DNA of 64,000 nucleotides from Saccharothrix longispora (GCF_030852425.1 NZ_NSDM01000009.1:248001-312000); one strand, 5' to 3'. Shown: positions 44,618 through 53,840, counted from the stretch's first letter. The notes: generated from the letters alone by a model not told the origin. Numbers and translations: made by a program.

Positions 44618-45646
44618 GTGCTGGTCCAGGCACTGGTCGCGGCGGTCGTCGCCGCCGCGACCCCGGTACCACCCGGTGTGATCACCGGGGTCGACGTCGC
44701 CACCTGGCAGGCCGGGATCGACTTCGCCCGCGTCCGCGCCGAGGGCCACGGCTTCGTGGTCGTCAAGACCGGCGGCTCCCAGCTGTCGGAGGGCCCCTAC
44801 ACCGGCTCCCGGTACCGCACCCAGGTCACCGGGGCGCGTGCCCAGGGCCTCCGGGTGGGCCACTACTGGGTGGCGGGCGACTTCCAGGCACCCGTCGAGG
44901 CGGCGGACTCGTTCACCGCGGCCCTGCACGACTACCGGCGCGGCGACGTGCTCGCGCTGGACAACGAGGTGCTCGACGACTCCACCCGGCTGTGGACCGA
45001 CGCGCAGGTCACCGCGTTCTTCACCCGCGTGCACGAGCGCGTGGGCGACCACGTGCCGTGGCTCTACATGGGCGCGGCGGACCTGAGGTCCGGGACGTGG
45101 CCGCGCACGATCGCGTTCGGCGCGAAGCTGTGGGTGGCGTCGTGGGGCGCGAACGACGGCGGCTACCCGGGCGAGCCGGCCCTCGGCGGCGCCTACCCGA
45201 CGTGGAGCGCGCACCAGTACACGTCGTCCGGGGTGGTCGGCGGCGTGCGCGTCGACCTGAACGTGGCGAAGCCCACCGCGTTCGACGTGGTGACGCCGGG
45301 TGAGCCGCCGGATGAGCCGCCCGGCCTGCCCAAGACGTCGACCGAGCAGGACGGCGTCCCGGGCGCGGTGTTCTGGCAGCGCGCGCAGAACTGGCTCACC
45401 GAGGAGGGCGGGTACACCGGTCCGGTCGACGGGGTGCCCGGGGTGAACACCTACGCGGCGTTGCAGCGCGCGCTGCGCGCCCACGGGTACACCGGTCCGG
45501 TCGACGGCGTGCCCGGCGTGAACACCTACAAGGCCTGGCAGCGCCTGGCCTCCGGGTGGGACTACACCGGTCCGGTCGACGGCGTGATGGGACCGAACTC
45601 GTGGCGCGGCGTCGCGCGGTTCCTCAACCAGGACCGGTACGACTGA
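44618..45646 (+). CDS. GH25 lysozyme-like muramidase with the same cell-wall-binding repeats
   Basis: A 342-residue protein. After a short, weakly charged hydrophobic start, residues 20-225 form a GH25 barrel: ITGVDVATWQAGIDFARVRAEGHGFVVVK, VGHYWVAGD, DVLALDNEVLDD (catalytic acidic pair area), and AHQYTSSGVVGGVRVDLNVA. The C-terminal 110 residues repeat the linker and three YTGPVDGV units of the upstream M23 protein, almost certainly by duplication. GAGGGGG precedes the GTG at 44618. Both proteins probably act on peptidoglycan together, one on the peptides and one on the glycan; a phage-lysin origin is possible. Confidence 0.88.
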   Translation: MLVQALVAAVVAAATPVPPGVITGVDVATWQAGIDFARVRAEGHGFVVVKTGGSQLSEGPYTGSRYRTQVTGARAQGLRVGHYWVAGDFQAPVEAADSFTAALHDYRRGDVLALDNEVLDDSTRLWTDAQVTAFFTRVHERVGDHVPWLYMGAADLRSGTWPRTIAFGAKLWVASWGANDGGYPGEPALGGAYPTWSAHQYTSSGVVGGVRVDLNVAKPTAFDVVTPGEPPDEPPGLPKTSTEQDGVPGAVFWQRAQNWLTEEGGYTGPVDGVPGVNTYAALQRALRAHGYTGPVDGVPGVNTYKAWQRLASGWDYTGPVDGVMGPNSWRGVARFLNQDRYD

Positions 45647-45695
45647 GGGGTGTGCTGGTCGGCGACCGCCGGCGCGATGACGTAACTTGGGTGCC

Positions 45696-46901
45696 GTGCG
45701 GGACGAGCAGCCGAGCAGGCGACACGGCGGCCGGAACGCCGGTACGAGGGCGTTGCTGGTGTTCCTGGCCGTCGGTGCGCTGCTCGCGGCGCTGCTGCAC
45801 GACCCCGGGACGTCGGTGACCGGCCGTCCCGTCGCCGCGCCCGCACCCCCCTCGTCCCCACCCCCGCCCGAGGCGACCACCGCGCCCCGGCCCGAACCGG
45901 CGCCCGCACCCGACCCGTGCGCCGTCGCGGCCGGGGCGCTGCCGCTGCGCGCCCGCCTGGCCCAGTTGCTCGTCGTGGGCGTCGACCCGCGCGGGCCCGC
46001 CGACGCGCTCGGCATCGTCCAGCGCGACCAGGTCGGCGGCATCTTCGTCGGCGGCGACGCCCCGGGCCTGCTCAGCGGCGGCGCGCTGGGGGCGGTGCGG
46101 GCCGCGGCGGCCCTGCCGCTGATCGTGGCCGTGGACGACGAGGGCGGTCGCGTGCAGCGGGTCGACCAGCTCGACGGCGACCTGCCCAGCGCCCGGCGGA
46201 TGGCCGCCGACCTGTCGCCCGACCAGGTCCGCGCGCTGGCCCACGAGCGGGCCCTGAGGCTGCGCGACCGGGGCGTGACGATGGACCTCGCCCCCGTCGT
46301 GGACACCAGCGGCCAGGCCGACCGCACGGTGATCGGCGACCGCTCGTTCAGCCCGGACCCCGAGGTGGCCGCCCGCTACGCGCTGGCCTTCGCCGAGGGC
46401 CTGCACGACGCCGGCGTGACCCCCGTGCTCAAGCACTTCCCCGGCCACGGCAACACCAGCGGCGACTCCCACCTCGGCGCCGTGCGGTCGCCGCCGCTGG
46501 ACGTGCTGCGCACCACCGACCTCGTGCCCTACCGGGACATCGACCGCTACGGCGACGTCGTGGTGATGCTCGGCCACATCGACGTGCCGGGCCTCACCGG
46601 CGGCAGGCCCGCGACGCTCAGCGGCGAGGCGTACCGGCTGCTGCGCGAGGAGTTCGGCTTCACCGGCCCGGCGATGACCGACGACCTGGGCGCGATGAAG
46701 GCGGTGACGGACCTGGTCGACCTGCCCGACGCGGTGCGCCAGGCCCTCGCCGCCGGCGCCGACCTCGCCCTGTGGTCCTCGGGCGGGCGCGTCGCGCAGG
46801 TGCTGGACCACCTGGAGGCCTCGGTCGCGGCCGGCACGCTGCCCGTGGCGCGGGTGGACGAGGCGGCCCGCCGCGTGCTGGCCGCGAAGGGCTCCTGCTG
46901 A
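45696..46901 (+). CDS. Membrane-anchored GH3 beta-N-acetylhexosaminidase
   Basis: A 401-residue NagZ-like enzyme removing N-acetylglucosamine from cell-wall or chitin fragments. One N-terminal membrane segment (about residues 18-36) is followed by a Pro-rich linker and the GH3 barrel: VAVDDEGGRVQRVDQL, the signature KHFPGHGNTSGDSH (with the catalytic His-Asp dyad) and TDDLGAMKAV with the nucleophile Asp. The GTG at 45696 follows the -10 box TAACTT by 7 nt and has no Shine-Dalgarno, so it is probably leaderless. It follows the two peptidoglycan hydrolases and fits cell-wall turnover. Confidence 0.9.
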   Translation: MRDEQPSRRHGGRNAGTRALLVFLAVGALLAALLHDPGTSVTGRPVAAPAPPSSPPPPEATTAPRPEPAPAPDPCAVAAGALPLRARLAQLLVVGVDPRGPADALGIVQRDQVGGIFVGGDAPGLLSGGALGAVRAAAALPLIVAVDDEGGRVQRVDQLDGDLPSARRMAADLSPDQVRALAHERALRLRDRGVTMDLAPVVDTSGQADRTVIGDRSFSPDPEVAARYALAFAEGLHDAGVTPVLKHFPGHGNTSGDSHLGAVRSPPLDVLRTTDLVPYRDIDRYGDVVVMLGHIDVPGLTGGRPATLSGEAYRLLREEFGFTGPAMTDDLGAMKAVTDLVDLPDAVRQALAAGADLALWSSGGRVAQVLDHLEASVAAGTLPVARVDEAARRVLAAKGSC

Positions 46902-46976
46902 TCTTCGCGCGCCCCCGTGACGAACCGGCTACCTACTCGTTGGTAAAGCAACACGGCCGACGGAAGGGGCAGCGGG

Positions 46977-47834
46977 ATGGCGACCGAGCGGTTGCGGCTG
47001 GAGGACGGCGCCGAGCTGAACGTGGTGGTCAGCGGTCCGGCGGACGCGCGGCTGACCGTGGTGCTGGCGCACGGCTACGCGCTGGACCACCGCACCTGGC
47101 ACCGGGTGGTGGCCGCGCTGCCGTCCGACCTGCGGGTGATCCGCTACGACCACCGGGGGCACGGCTCGTCCACGCCCGCCACCAAGGAGACGGCCACGAT
47201 CGAGCAGCTCGGCGACGACCTCGGCGAACTCGTCGAACGGCTGGTGCCCCAGGGCGGCGTCGTCATCGTCGGTCACTCGATGGGGGGAATGGCGGCGATG
47301 GCCATGGCCGAGCGGCGGCCGAGGCTGTACCGGCAGCGCGTGGCCGGGGTGGTGTTCGTGTCCACCGCGACGACCGACCTGTCGGAGACGTCCCTGGCGT
47401 GGCCGAAGGCGCTGGGCAAGCTCGTGCGCGAGCTGGAGCGGGCGTTCGGGCCGCTGGTGCGCACCATCCGGGAGAGGATCGAGCCCGCGAAGACGGCCGG
47501 CCTGCGCTGGTGGCTGTTCGGCGACGAACCGCGCCAGGAGGACGTGGACCTCGTCGCCGACGTGGTGTGGGCGCACTGGCCCGGCACGATCGCCCTGTTC
47601 CGGCCCGCGGTCGACCGCTACGACCGGGAGGCCGCGCTCACCGTGGCGGGGGAGCGGCCGGTGGTGGCGATCGTCGGCGACGAGGACCGGCTGGTGCCCG
47701 AGGGCGACGCGAAGGCCCTCGCCGCGTCGGTCGGCGGCGAGTCGGTCGTGGTCGCCGACGCCGGTCACATGCTCCCGCTGGAAGCGCCCGCGGAGGTGGC
47801 CGCACAAATCGTGCTGTTGGCCGCCCGCCATTAG
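46977..47834 (+). CDS. Alpha/beta-hydrolase
   Basis: A 285-residue esterase/lipase-fold protein. The oxyanion region is VVLAHGYALDHRTW, the nucleophile elbow VIVGHSMGGMAAMA with Ser near residue 99, the acid GDEDRLVPEGD and the catalytic His GHMLPLEAP. GGAAGGGG lies upstream of the ATG at 46977. It is a single gene followed by the frameshifted hydrolase gene. The substrate is unknown. Confidence 0.9.
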   Translation: MATERLRLEDGAELNVVVSGPADARLTVVLAHGYALDHRTWHRVVAALPSDLRVIRYDHRGHGSSTPATKETATIEQLGDDLGELVERLVPQGGVVIVGHSMGGMAAMAMAERRPRLYRQRVAGVVFVSTATTDLSETSLAWPKALGKLVRELERAFGPLVRTIRERIEPAKTAGLRWWLFGDEPRQEDVDLVADVVWAHWPGTIALFRPAVDRYDREAALTVAGERPVVAIVGDEDRLVPEGDAKALAASVGGESVVVADAGHMLPLEAPAEVAAQIVLLAARH

Positions 47835-47943
47835 ATTCATTTCCCGGCAATCAACCCCGAATGCGTACTCCGCCATTGGTAACGTGGTGGCGTCCAATGG
47901 CGGAGTACCGTTCGAGACGATCGCGCGGGAAAGGTGCACGGGC

Positions 47944-48854
47944 TTGCCGCACGTCACGTTCATCCACGGAATCGGCAACGAACCGCCCGCCCCGAGGCTG
48001 GGCCGCAACTGGCGGCGGGTCCTCGCCGAGAACGGTCTCGACCTCGACGCTTCCGGCGTGACCAGCGCGTTCGTCTACTGGGCCGACCTCTTGCACCCCG
48101 CGCCGCTGCCGGAGACGCGCTACGAGGACACCCGCGGCACGCTGGAGGTCGAGGCGCCCGAGATCGGCATGCGGTGGCTGGTGCGGTCCACCGGCGTCGA
48201 GGCGTCGTTCGTCGCGGCGCCGGCCGACCGCGTCGGTTCGGACGAATTCGCCTCCGACGACCCGGTACTGCCCGCGGGCGTCGAACCCGACCCGACGGGG
48301 GAACGCGTGCTGCTGCCGTGGTCCGTCAAGCGACGCCTGATGAAGGTGTTCCTGCGCGACGCCCACCACTACCTGTTCGACACCGAGTTCAGCCCGCGCG
48401 AGGGCGAGACGCACCCGATCCGGCGCGAGATCCGCGCGCGCTCGACGAGGGCGCGCGACGGCCCGGCCCGCACGTCGTCGTGGCGCACAGCCTGGGCACC
48501 GTCATCGCCTACGACTGCGTCAAGCGGCTGCCGGACTGCCCGCGGGTGGACGGCCTGCTCACGTTCGGCAGCCCGCTGGGCATCGACGAGGTGCAGGACC
48601 GGCTCCGTCCCGGGTGGACCCGCCACGACGGGTTCCCGGCCGGGTTGCGGCAGTGGGTGAACGTCCACGACCGGCTCGACCCCGTCGCGGGCGTGGACCC
48701 CCTGCCGGCCGACGACTTCCGCCGCCAGGGCGTGAAGGCGGTCGTGGACGTCGGCGCGTCGAACCGCGGGGCCTGGCGGCACGGCGCCGACAAGTACCTG
48801 GCGGGCACCGGGCTGCGGGACGCGCTGGCCGGGATGCCGGACGGGGAGTGGTGA
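47944..48854 (+). pseudogene. Frameshifted alpha/beta-hydrolase (HIGIGN type)
   Basis: The first 160 codons encode LPHVTFIHGIGNEPPAPRLG and a long N-terminal part. The second half, with nucleophile elbow VVVAHSLGTVIAYD and LLTFGSPLGIDE, is in another frame. The switch falls in the run CGCGCGCGC at 48433-48441. Removing two bases there gives an uninterrupted protein of about 300 residues, so the lesion looks like a CG dinucleotide insertion (or one base lost). The likely start is TTG 47944 after GGGAAAGG. It is either a recent pseudogene or a sequencing error. Related proteins are lysophospholipase-like effectors found beside trypsin/TPR proteins. Confidence 0.75.
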
Positions 48855-48861
48855 CGACCGG

Positions 48862-50462
48862 GTGACCTGGGACCGCCGGACCTCGGTCGTCGAGCTGTTC
48901 CGCGCGGTCGACGCGCTCGACCGGCCGCGGGTGGAAGCCCTGTGCGCGGACCTGGTCGAGGACCTGCGCGTCGACGAGCGCCCCTACCCGCTCGACCAGG
49001 CCCACCGCGTGCTGGGCGAACTGCGCCGCAAGCGGTACCTCGAACCGCTGCGCCGGGTCGCCGACGCGCTCATCCAGGCGGGTCGGTCCGATCCGACGAT
49101 CCGCCGGCACTACGCCCAGGCGCTGCTGGACCAGGGCGTGCTCACCGCCGCCGTCGCGGTGCTCGAACGCCTGCTGGAGGACGTCGCGTCGAGCCCGTAC
49201 GAGGCGACCGAGGCCCGCGGCCTGCTCGGCCGGGCCTACAAGCAGATGTACGTCACGACCGCCCCGACGGCCCCGGAGCGCAGGCGGCGCTTCCTGGAAC
49301 TCGCCGTCGAGCACTACCGCGGCGTGTACGACCAGGCCGGGCTCGCCCGGCACGGCATCAACCTGGTCGCCCTGCTGGTGCGGGCCCGCGAGGACGGCGT
49401 CGACCTGCCCGGCGACCCGCTGCTGATCGCGCGCAACGTGCTGGCCGCCGCCACGGGGCTCGGCCACGCCGCGGCGTGTGGGACCACGGCACCGCGCTGG
49501 AGGCGTGCGTGGCGCTGGGCAGGCACGAGGAGGCGGTGGAGCGGCTGCACGCCTACCTCGGCGCGGGCGCCGACGCGTTCGAGATCGCCGGGACCCTGCG
49601 GCAGTTGCGGGACGTGTGGCAGCTGGACGCGTCCCGCGAACCCGGCCTGTCCCTGCTGCCGGTGCTGGCGGGCGCGCTGCTGGCCCGTCGGCCGGCCGGT
49701 GACGTCGCGGTCGGCGCGGCCGAGCTGAGCGACGAGGTGCTCGACCGGCTCGACCACCTCCAGAAGCTGCTGGGCGACGAGGGCTTCCAGAGCCTCGCGT
49801 GGTTCCGCACCGCGCTGGAGCGGTGCCGGGCCGTGGCGCTGGTCGAGGACCCGGTGGACGGGGGAGTGGGCACCGGGTTCCTGGTGGACGGCAAGGCGCT
49901 GCACCCGTCGTGCCCGGACGTGGTGCTCGTGACCAACGCGCACGTGGTGTCGGCGGACCACCCGGGCGCGCTGCACCCGGACCGGGCGCTCGTGACGTTC
50001 CGCGCGCTGGAGTGCGGTCCGGGGCGCCGGATCAGGCGGGTGCTCTGGTCCTCGCCGGTGGACCGGCTGGACGTGACCGTCGCCGAGCTGGACGGCGTGC
50101 CCGCGCAGGCCACCCGCTGCCCGCCGGCCCGCCGCCGACCCGTGCTGCGGCCCGACGAGCCGACCAGCGCCTACGTCATCGGCCACCCGCGCGGTCGTGA
50201 GCAGGTGATGCTGTCGGTGCAGGACAACCGGCTGCTCGACGCCGACGACACCCGCCTGCACTACCGCACGCCGACCGAGGAGGGCAGTTCCGGCAGTCCC
50301 GTGTTCGACCGGCAGTGGGACCTGATCGCGGTCCACCACGCGGGCGGCACCCGGATGGCGCGGCTCAACGGGAGGCCCGGCCTGTACCCGGCCAACGAGG
50401 GCGTCTGGTTCGACCGGGTGCGGCAGGAGCTGGCCGCGGCGCTGGACGCCGGGCGCTCCTGA
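48862..50462 (+). pseudogene. Frameshifted TPR / trypsin-like protease protein
   Basis: The N-terminal 205 codons form a TPR-like helical domain (RRHYAQALLDQGVLTAAVAVLERLL). From about 49476 the likeness continues in another frame (WDHGTALEACVALGRHEEAVERL) into a trypsin-like domain with His in VTNAHVVSAD, Asp in LDVTVAEL and Ser in EGSSGSPVF. The break lies in GCGGCG at 49471-49476, where removing two bases restores one frame of about 530 codons. GTG 48862 follows the previous stop by 7 bp, so the two broken genes form one operon. The unspoiled protein would be a cytoplasmic protease with a TPR sensor domain. Confidence 0.78.
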
Positions 50463-50475
50463 TCCCCGACGACGG

Positions 50476-50511
50476 CGAGGCCACCGCACGGGCGGGCGCG
50501 CGGTGGCCTCG
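50476..50511. terminator. Hairpin terminator
   Basis: CGAGGCCACCGC and GCGGTGGCCTCG form a perfect 12-bp stem with a 12-nt loop, 13 bp after the protease frame ends. An AT-rich patch (50522-50555) follows. Confidence 0.75.
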
Positions 50512-50554
50512 GTTGTTCGACATCCTTTATTACTTCAGTGTTGCTTAAAAAGAA

Positions 50555-50974
50555 TCACTCGTCCGTGGGACTGGTGCGGTAGCTGTCGGTGTAGTACTCG
50601 CCCAGGCGGCGACGGTAGTCGTCGGCGTCGGGGTGCTCCGGGTCGTAGGCGGGCGCGTCGGTGACGTGCTTCTTCGTCCGGTCGACGCGGACCAGCTTGG
50701 CGTCGTGGTCGACCTCGCAGATGGCGCCCACCGGCAGCACCACCCGGTGGCTGGTCAGCCAGGTCCCCGTGTCCACCAGGAGGCAGTCCGCGGGCAGTTC
50801 GGCGTTGTGCTCGTCGACCTTGCCGATGCGGCCGTCGACCGCGTCCACCTCGTAGCCGAGCAGGCCGACGTCGGGGCGGCCGCGGTCCTGGGCGATGGTC
50901 CTGGTGGGGCTGTCCAGGACGGTCACCGCGTCGCGCCAGACCCAGGGCGCGAAGGGGAAGGGGTGTGGCTGCAT
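50555..50974 (-). CDS. PRC-barrel domain protein
   Basis: A 139-residue protein with one PRC-barrel beta domain (residues 35-105: GLLGYEVDAVDGRIGKVDE, CLLVDTGTWL, VVLPVGAICEVDHDAKLVRV) followed by a short acidic tail. PRC barrels bind RNA or photosynthetic complexes; in actinobacteria similar proteins are stress-related and of unknown role. AGAGGAGG precedes the ATG. The gene lies 49 bp downstream of the Nudix gene on the same strand and may be the last member of the HAIR-controlled operon. Confidence 0.82.
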   Translation of the reverse strand: MQPHPFPFAPWVWRDAVTVLDSPTRTIAQDRGRPDVGLLGYEVDAVDGRIGKVDEHNAELPADCLLVDTGTWLTSHRVVLPVGAICEVDHDAKLVRVDRTKKHVTDAPAYDPEHPDADDYRRRLGEYYTDSYRTSPTDE

Positions 50975-51023
50975 GTGGTCCTCCTCTGTCCGGTGACGGG
51001 GGAGGGGTACCCATTCGAGTGAC

Positions 51024-51659
51024 TCATGAGTCCCAGCGCCACACGGAGGGTGGTCTTCCGCCTCGGGGGAGGGCGGCGGCGTGCTGGGTGGTGCGCCGGA
51101 GGCCGGGCACGCGTTCCATGGTGCGGCCCAGGTTGGCGGGGTAGGGGCGGTCCCCGGTGAGCGCCTCGGTGGCGTCGAGGGCGTGGGCGGTGGTGAACTC
51201 GGGGCCGAGGAGGCCGGCGGTGAAGGCGGGGTCGCGCCAGAGCTTGTCGGCCAGGAGGGGGCGGCAGTCGGCGACGATGCGGTCGTGGTCGAAGGCCAGG
51301 GGCGGGACCTCGGCGAGGAACGCCCAGTGGGTGGGGCCGTCGGTGAGGCGGGTGGGGTCGAGGGTGACCCAGAGGGCGACGGACAGGGTGGGGCCGCGGG
51401 GGTCGCGGGAGGGTTCGTCGAAGGTGGCGAGCTGCCCGGTGGCGGAGATGGCGTCGGCGGGCAGGCCGAGCTTGTCGGTCACCGCGCGGCGGGCGGCGTC
51501 GCGGAGGCGTTCGCCGAGGCCGAGGAGGACGCCGGGGAGGGCGAGTTCCCCGGCGAACGGCTCGGCGGCACGGGGTGCGGTGCCGAGCAGGACGGCACGC
51601 CCGACCGGGTCGAAGCGCAGGGCCAGCACGTCCACCGAGACCGGGGTCGACTCGATCAT
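51024..51659 (-). CDS. Nudix-fold protein with degraded Nudix box
   Basis: A 211-residue protein. The N-terminal 140 residues have the Nudix fold, but the box that should read Gx5Ex7REUxEExGU here reads GERLRDAARRAVTDKLGL: the catalytic Glu residues of REUxEE are replaced by Ala, Asp and Lys. Hydrolysis is therefore doubtful and a ligand-binding role is more likely. Its start overlaps the stop of the PurA-like gene (ATGA), placing it fourth in the operon. The C-terminal part (RVPGLRRTTQHAAALPRG) is not recognised. Confidence 0.75.
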   Translation of the reverse strand: MIESTPVSVDVLALRFDPVGRAVLLGTAPRAAEPFAGELALPGVLLGLGERLRDAARRAVTDKLGLPADAISATGQLATFDEPSRDPRGPTLSVALWVTLDPTRLTDGPTHWAFLAEVPPLAFDHDRIVADCRPLLADKLWRDPAFTAGLLGPEFTTAHALDATEALTGDRPYPANLGRTMERVPGLRRTTQHAAALPRGGRPPSVWRWDS

Positions 51660-52855
51660 GTGGTGATTGTCGCGCACGTCCGGACGGTGTAGTGGGTGCG
51701 GTCGGGGCCGTGCCCGGTGACCAGGACGGGCCGGTCGAGGTGGTCGGTGATCCAGTGCCGGGGGTCGGGCATGTCGTGGGTGCCGTGCGCGGTGGTGACG
51801 CGGAGGTCGGTGGCGTCGAGGTGGGTGACGGCGAGGCCGTCGAGGCCGTCGCAGGCGTCGGCGGCGTAGGTGAGGAGTCGGGCGTCGAGGTGGCCGGTGC
51901 GCCAGGCGCCCTGGTAGTGGCCGGTGCCGTTGTGGCGTTCGGGGAAGCGGGCGAGGAGGGCGGGGTCCTCGGTGGGGAGTGGTCCGGCGCCGTGGCGGGT
52001 CTGGTAGGTGCGGGTGACGCCGAGGGTGGTGGCGGGGCGGCCGCGCAGGAGGGCGCGGGCGTTGTGGGGGGTGGTGGTGGACCAGGTGGTGTGGGGGTGG
52101 AAGCCGTGGTGCTGGTCGAGGAGGACGCCTTGGGCGCCTTCGAGGACGAGGCGGCCGGTGCCGGTGTCGGCGAGGCGGCCGACCTCGTCGCCGCGGGTGG
52201 TGCGGACGGCGGTGGCGAAGTCGCGGTAGAGCGCGACGAGGTCGTCGATGACGGGGCCGTCGCCGATGAGCGGTCGGTAGAAGCGGGCGAGGTCGTCGAG
52301 CTTGCGGCGCAGGGTGGTGGGGTGGGCGCAGTCGCCGACGCGGGGTGGTTCGCCGGGGGTGCCGGGGACGTGTTGGTGTTCGACGACGTCGCCTTCGGCG
52401 GCTCCGTGCAGGAGGGCGTACCAGGCGGTTTCGCCGATGCCCTTGCCGCAGGAGCCGTGGCGGCCGTCGCCGCGGGCGTCCTCGCGGGCGCGGTTGGCGG
52501 CGATGTGGAGGGGGGTGGTGAGGAGTGCGTCGGCGTCGACGGTGAGGGTGTCGAGGGGGTTGGGGATGCCGAGGGCTTCGAGTTCGCGGGTTTCGGTGGC
52601 GAGGGCGATGGGTTCGACGAGGACGTGGTGGGAGAGGTGGGTGGGCACGCCGGCGAGCGTGCCCGAGCCGTACTGGCTGAAGGTGTGGTGGCGGCCGTCG
52701 GCGACGACGTTGTGGGCGGCTTGGGCGCCGCCGTTGAAGCGGATGACGGCGGTGGTGGGGCGGTCGTGGCACAGGGCGTCCACGACCGCTCCCTTCCCCT
52801 CGTCGCCGAAGCCGAGGCCGACGACGATGACGTGGCCGGTGAGGTCGGTGGTCAT
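51656..52855 (-). CDS. Divergent adenylosuccinate synthetase (PurA) homologue
   Basis: A 399-residue PurA-fold protein. The GTP loop is intact and keeps the catalytic Asp (GLGFGDEGKG), as are EGAQGVLLDQHHG and the terminal GPDR. Other key parts differ: GGHNAGHT, which carries the catalytic His in PurA, is GGAQAAHN; TTGRGIGP is SCGKGIGE; and the aspartate-binding loop TTGRRRR is replaced by GTGHYQGAWR. It is also shorter than PurA (about 430). It is therefore unlikely to be the housekeeping enzyme and may ligate another amino compound or nucleotide. Start and stop overlap the VWA and Nudix genes, so it sits centrally in the operon. Confidence 0.8.
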   Translation of the reverse strand: MTTDLTGHVIVVGLGFGDEGKGAVVDALCHDRPTTAVIRFNGGAQAAHNVVADGRHHTFSQYGSGTLAGVPTHLSHHVLVEPIALATETRELEALGIPNPLDTLTVDADALLTTPLHIAANRAREDARGDGRHGSCGKGIGETAWYALLHGAAEGDVVEHQHVPGTPGEPPRVGDCAHPTTLRRKLDDLARFYRPLIGDGPVIDDLVALYRDFATAVRTTRGDEVGRLADTGTGRLVLEGAQGVLLDQHHGFHPHTTWSTTTPHNARALLRGRPATTLGVTRTYQTRHGAGPLPTEDPALLARFPERHNGTGHYQGAWRTGHLDARLLTYAADACDGLDGLAVTHLDATDLRVTTAHGTHDMPDPRHWITDHLDRPVLVTGHGPDRTHYTVRTCATITT

Positions 52856-53838
52856 GACAGGGTGACGTCGTCGGGGCCGTCGAGGGCGGGCGGGGTGGCG
52901 GCGCGGCGGGTGGCGGGGGTGCGTGCGCCGACCTGGACGAGGGCCTTGCCGACTGCTTCGCCCTCGGCGGCGGAGCCGACCTCGGCGAGGTCGACGAGCG
53001 CCTGGTCGAGGTCGACGACGCGTTCTTCGAGGCCGATGGTGGCGGCGATCAGCTCGCAGACGGCGCCGGGGTCGTCGAGCTTGAGGAAGTTCTGGCCGAG
53101 GAGGTCGCGCCAGTGGTCGGCGATCCGGGGGTCGTTGTAGTAGGAGGACTGGTTGGGGAGCACGAAGTAGACGTGCCACTTGCGGGCGAGTTCGCGGTAG
53201 ACGGAGGCGGGGTCGATGTCCTGGGTGATGTCGTCGCCGATGATGCGGCGGATGTGGCGCGCTTCGAGGCGGGGCTTGTTGAGCTCGTCGCCGATGAGGA
53301 AGAGGTAGCCCTTGCGGCCGCGCTTCTGCCAGGCGTCGGTGACGACGTGGCGGGCGATGAAGTAGGCGGCGAGTTCGTAGGACTCGCTCTTCTGGCCGCC
53401 GCCGTTGCCCTCCAGGAAGATGGTGCGGAGTTGTTCGTCCATGCGGTTGTCGGACTCGAACTGGCCGACCTGGAGGGGGACGCGGTCGCTGTCGGCGTCG
53501 CCGATGCCGCCGAAGAGGAGCTGGGGGTCGGTGAGGTAGCCCTTGCGCTGGATGAGGCCGTGCAGCTTGCCGAGCTTGCGCTGCATGATCTGGGGGACGC
53601 GGCCCATGGAGCCGGTGACGTCGAAGAGGACGGCGATGGGGGTGGAGTCGGCGTGGTCGGCGGAGTCGCGGCACTCGCGGGCGGTGACGCCCTTGGGGTC
53701 GAGCGAGGGGTCGGCCTTCCAGTTGGCGGACGAGGTCTTGCGCATGGCGGCGGTGTAGCCGAAGTCGTCGACGCCCTTGGCGGCGCGGAAGGTCTTGGCC
53801 GCCGCGTAGGCGTTGTCGTCCCACTTGCCGTGTCCCAT
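52852..53838 (-). CDS. VWA-domain protein of the HAIR-controlled operon
   Basis: A 328-residue cytoplasmic protein. An N-terminal segment (MGHGKWDDNAYAAAKTFRAAKG) precedes a von Willebrand A domain from about residue 65, with a MIDAS-like DVTGSMG and later GNGGGQKSESYELAAYF and LFLIGDELNK. It resembles the VWA proteins found with tellurium-resistance and stress gene sets. The C-terminal tail is flexible. GGAG lies 7 nt before the ATG. It starts 2 bp after the J-domain gene and overlaps the PurA-like gene by 4 bp. Confidence 0.85.
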   Translation of the reverse strand: MGHGKWDDNAYAAAKTFRAAKGVDDFGYTAAMRKTSSANWKADPSLDPKGVTARECRDSADHADSTPIAVLFDVTGSMGRVPQIMQRKLGKLHGLIQRKGYLTDPQLLFGGIGDADSDRVPLQVGQFESDNRMDEQLRTIFLEGNGGGQKSESYELAAYFIARHVVTDAWQKRGRKGYLFLIGDELNKPRLEARHIRRIIGDDITQDIDPASVYRELARKWHVYFVLPNQSSYYNDPRIADHWRDLLGQNFLKLDDPGAVCELIAATIGLEERVVDLDQALVDLAEVGSAAEGEAVGKALVQVGARTPATRRAATPPALDGPDDVTLS

Positions 53839-53840
53839 GG

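Noticed and set aside
50522-50555. AT-rich patch between two operons, considered as attachment site or origin
   Set aside because: Only about 30 bp, no repeats, no integrase gene nearby; more likely part of transcription termination.
51021-51032. GACTCATGAGTC palindrome considered as a second HspR site
   Set aside because: Half-site order and spacing do not match HAIR, and it overlaps the Nudix stop codon.
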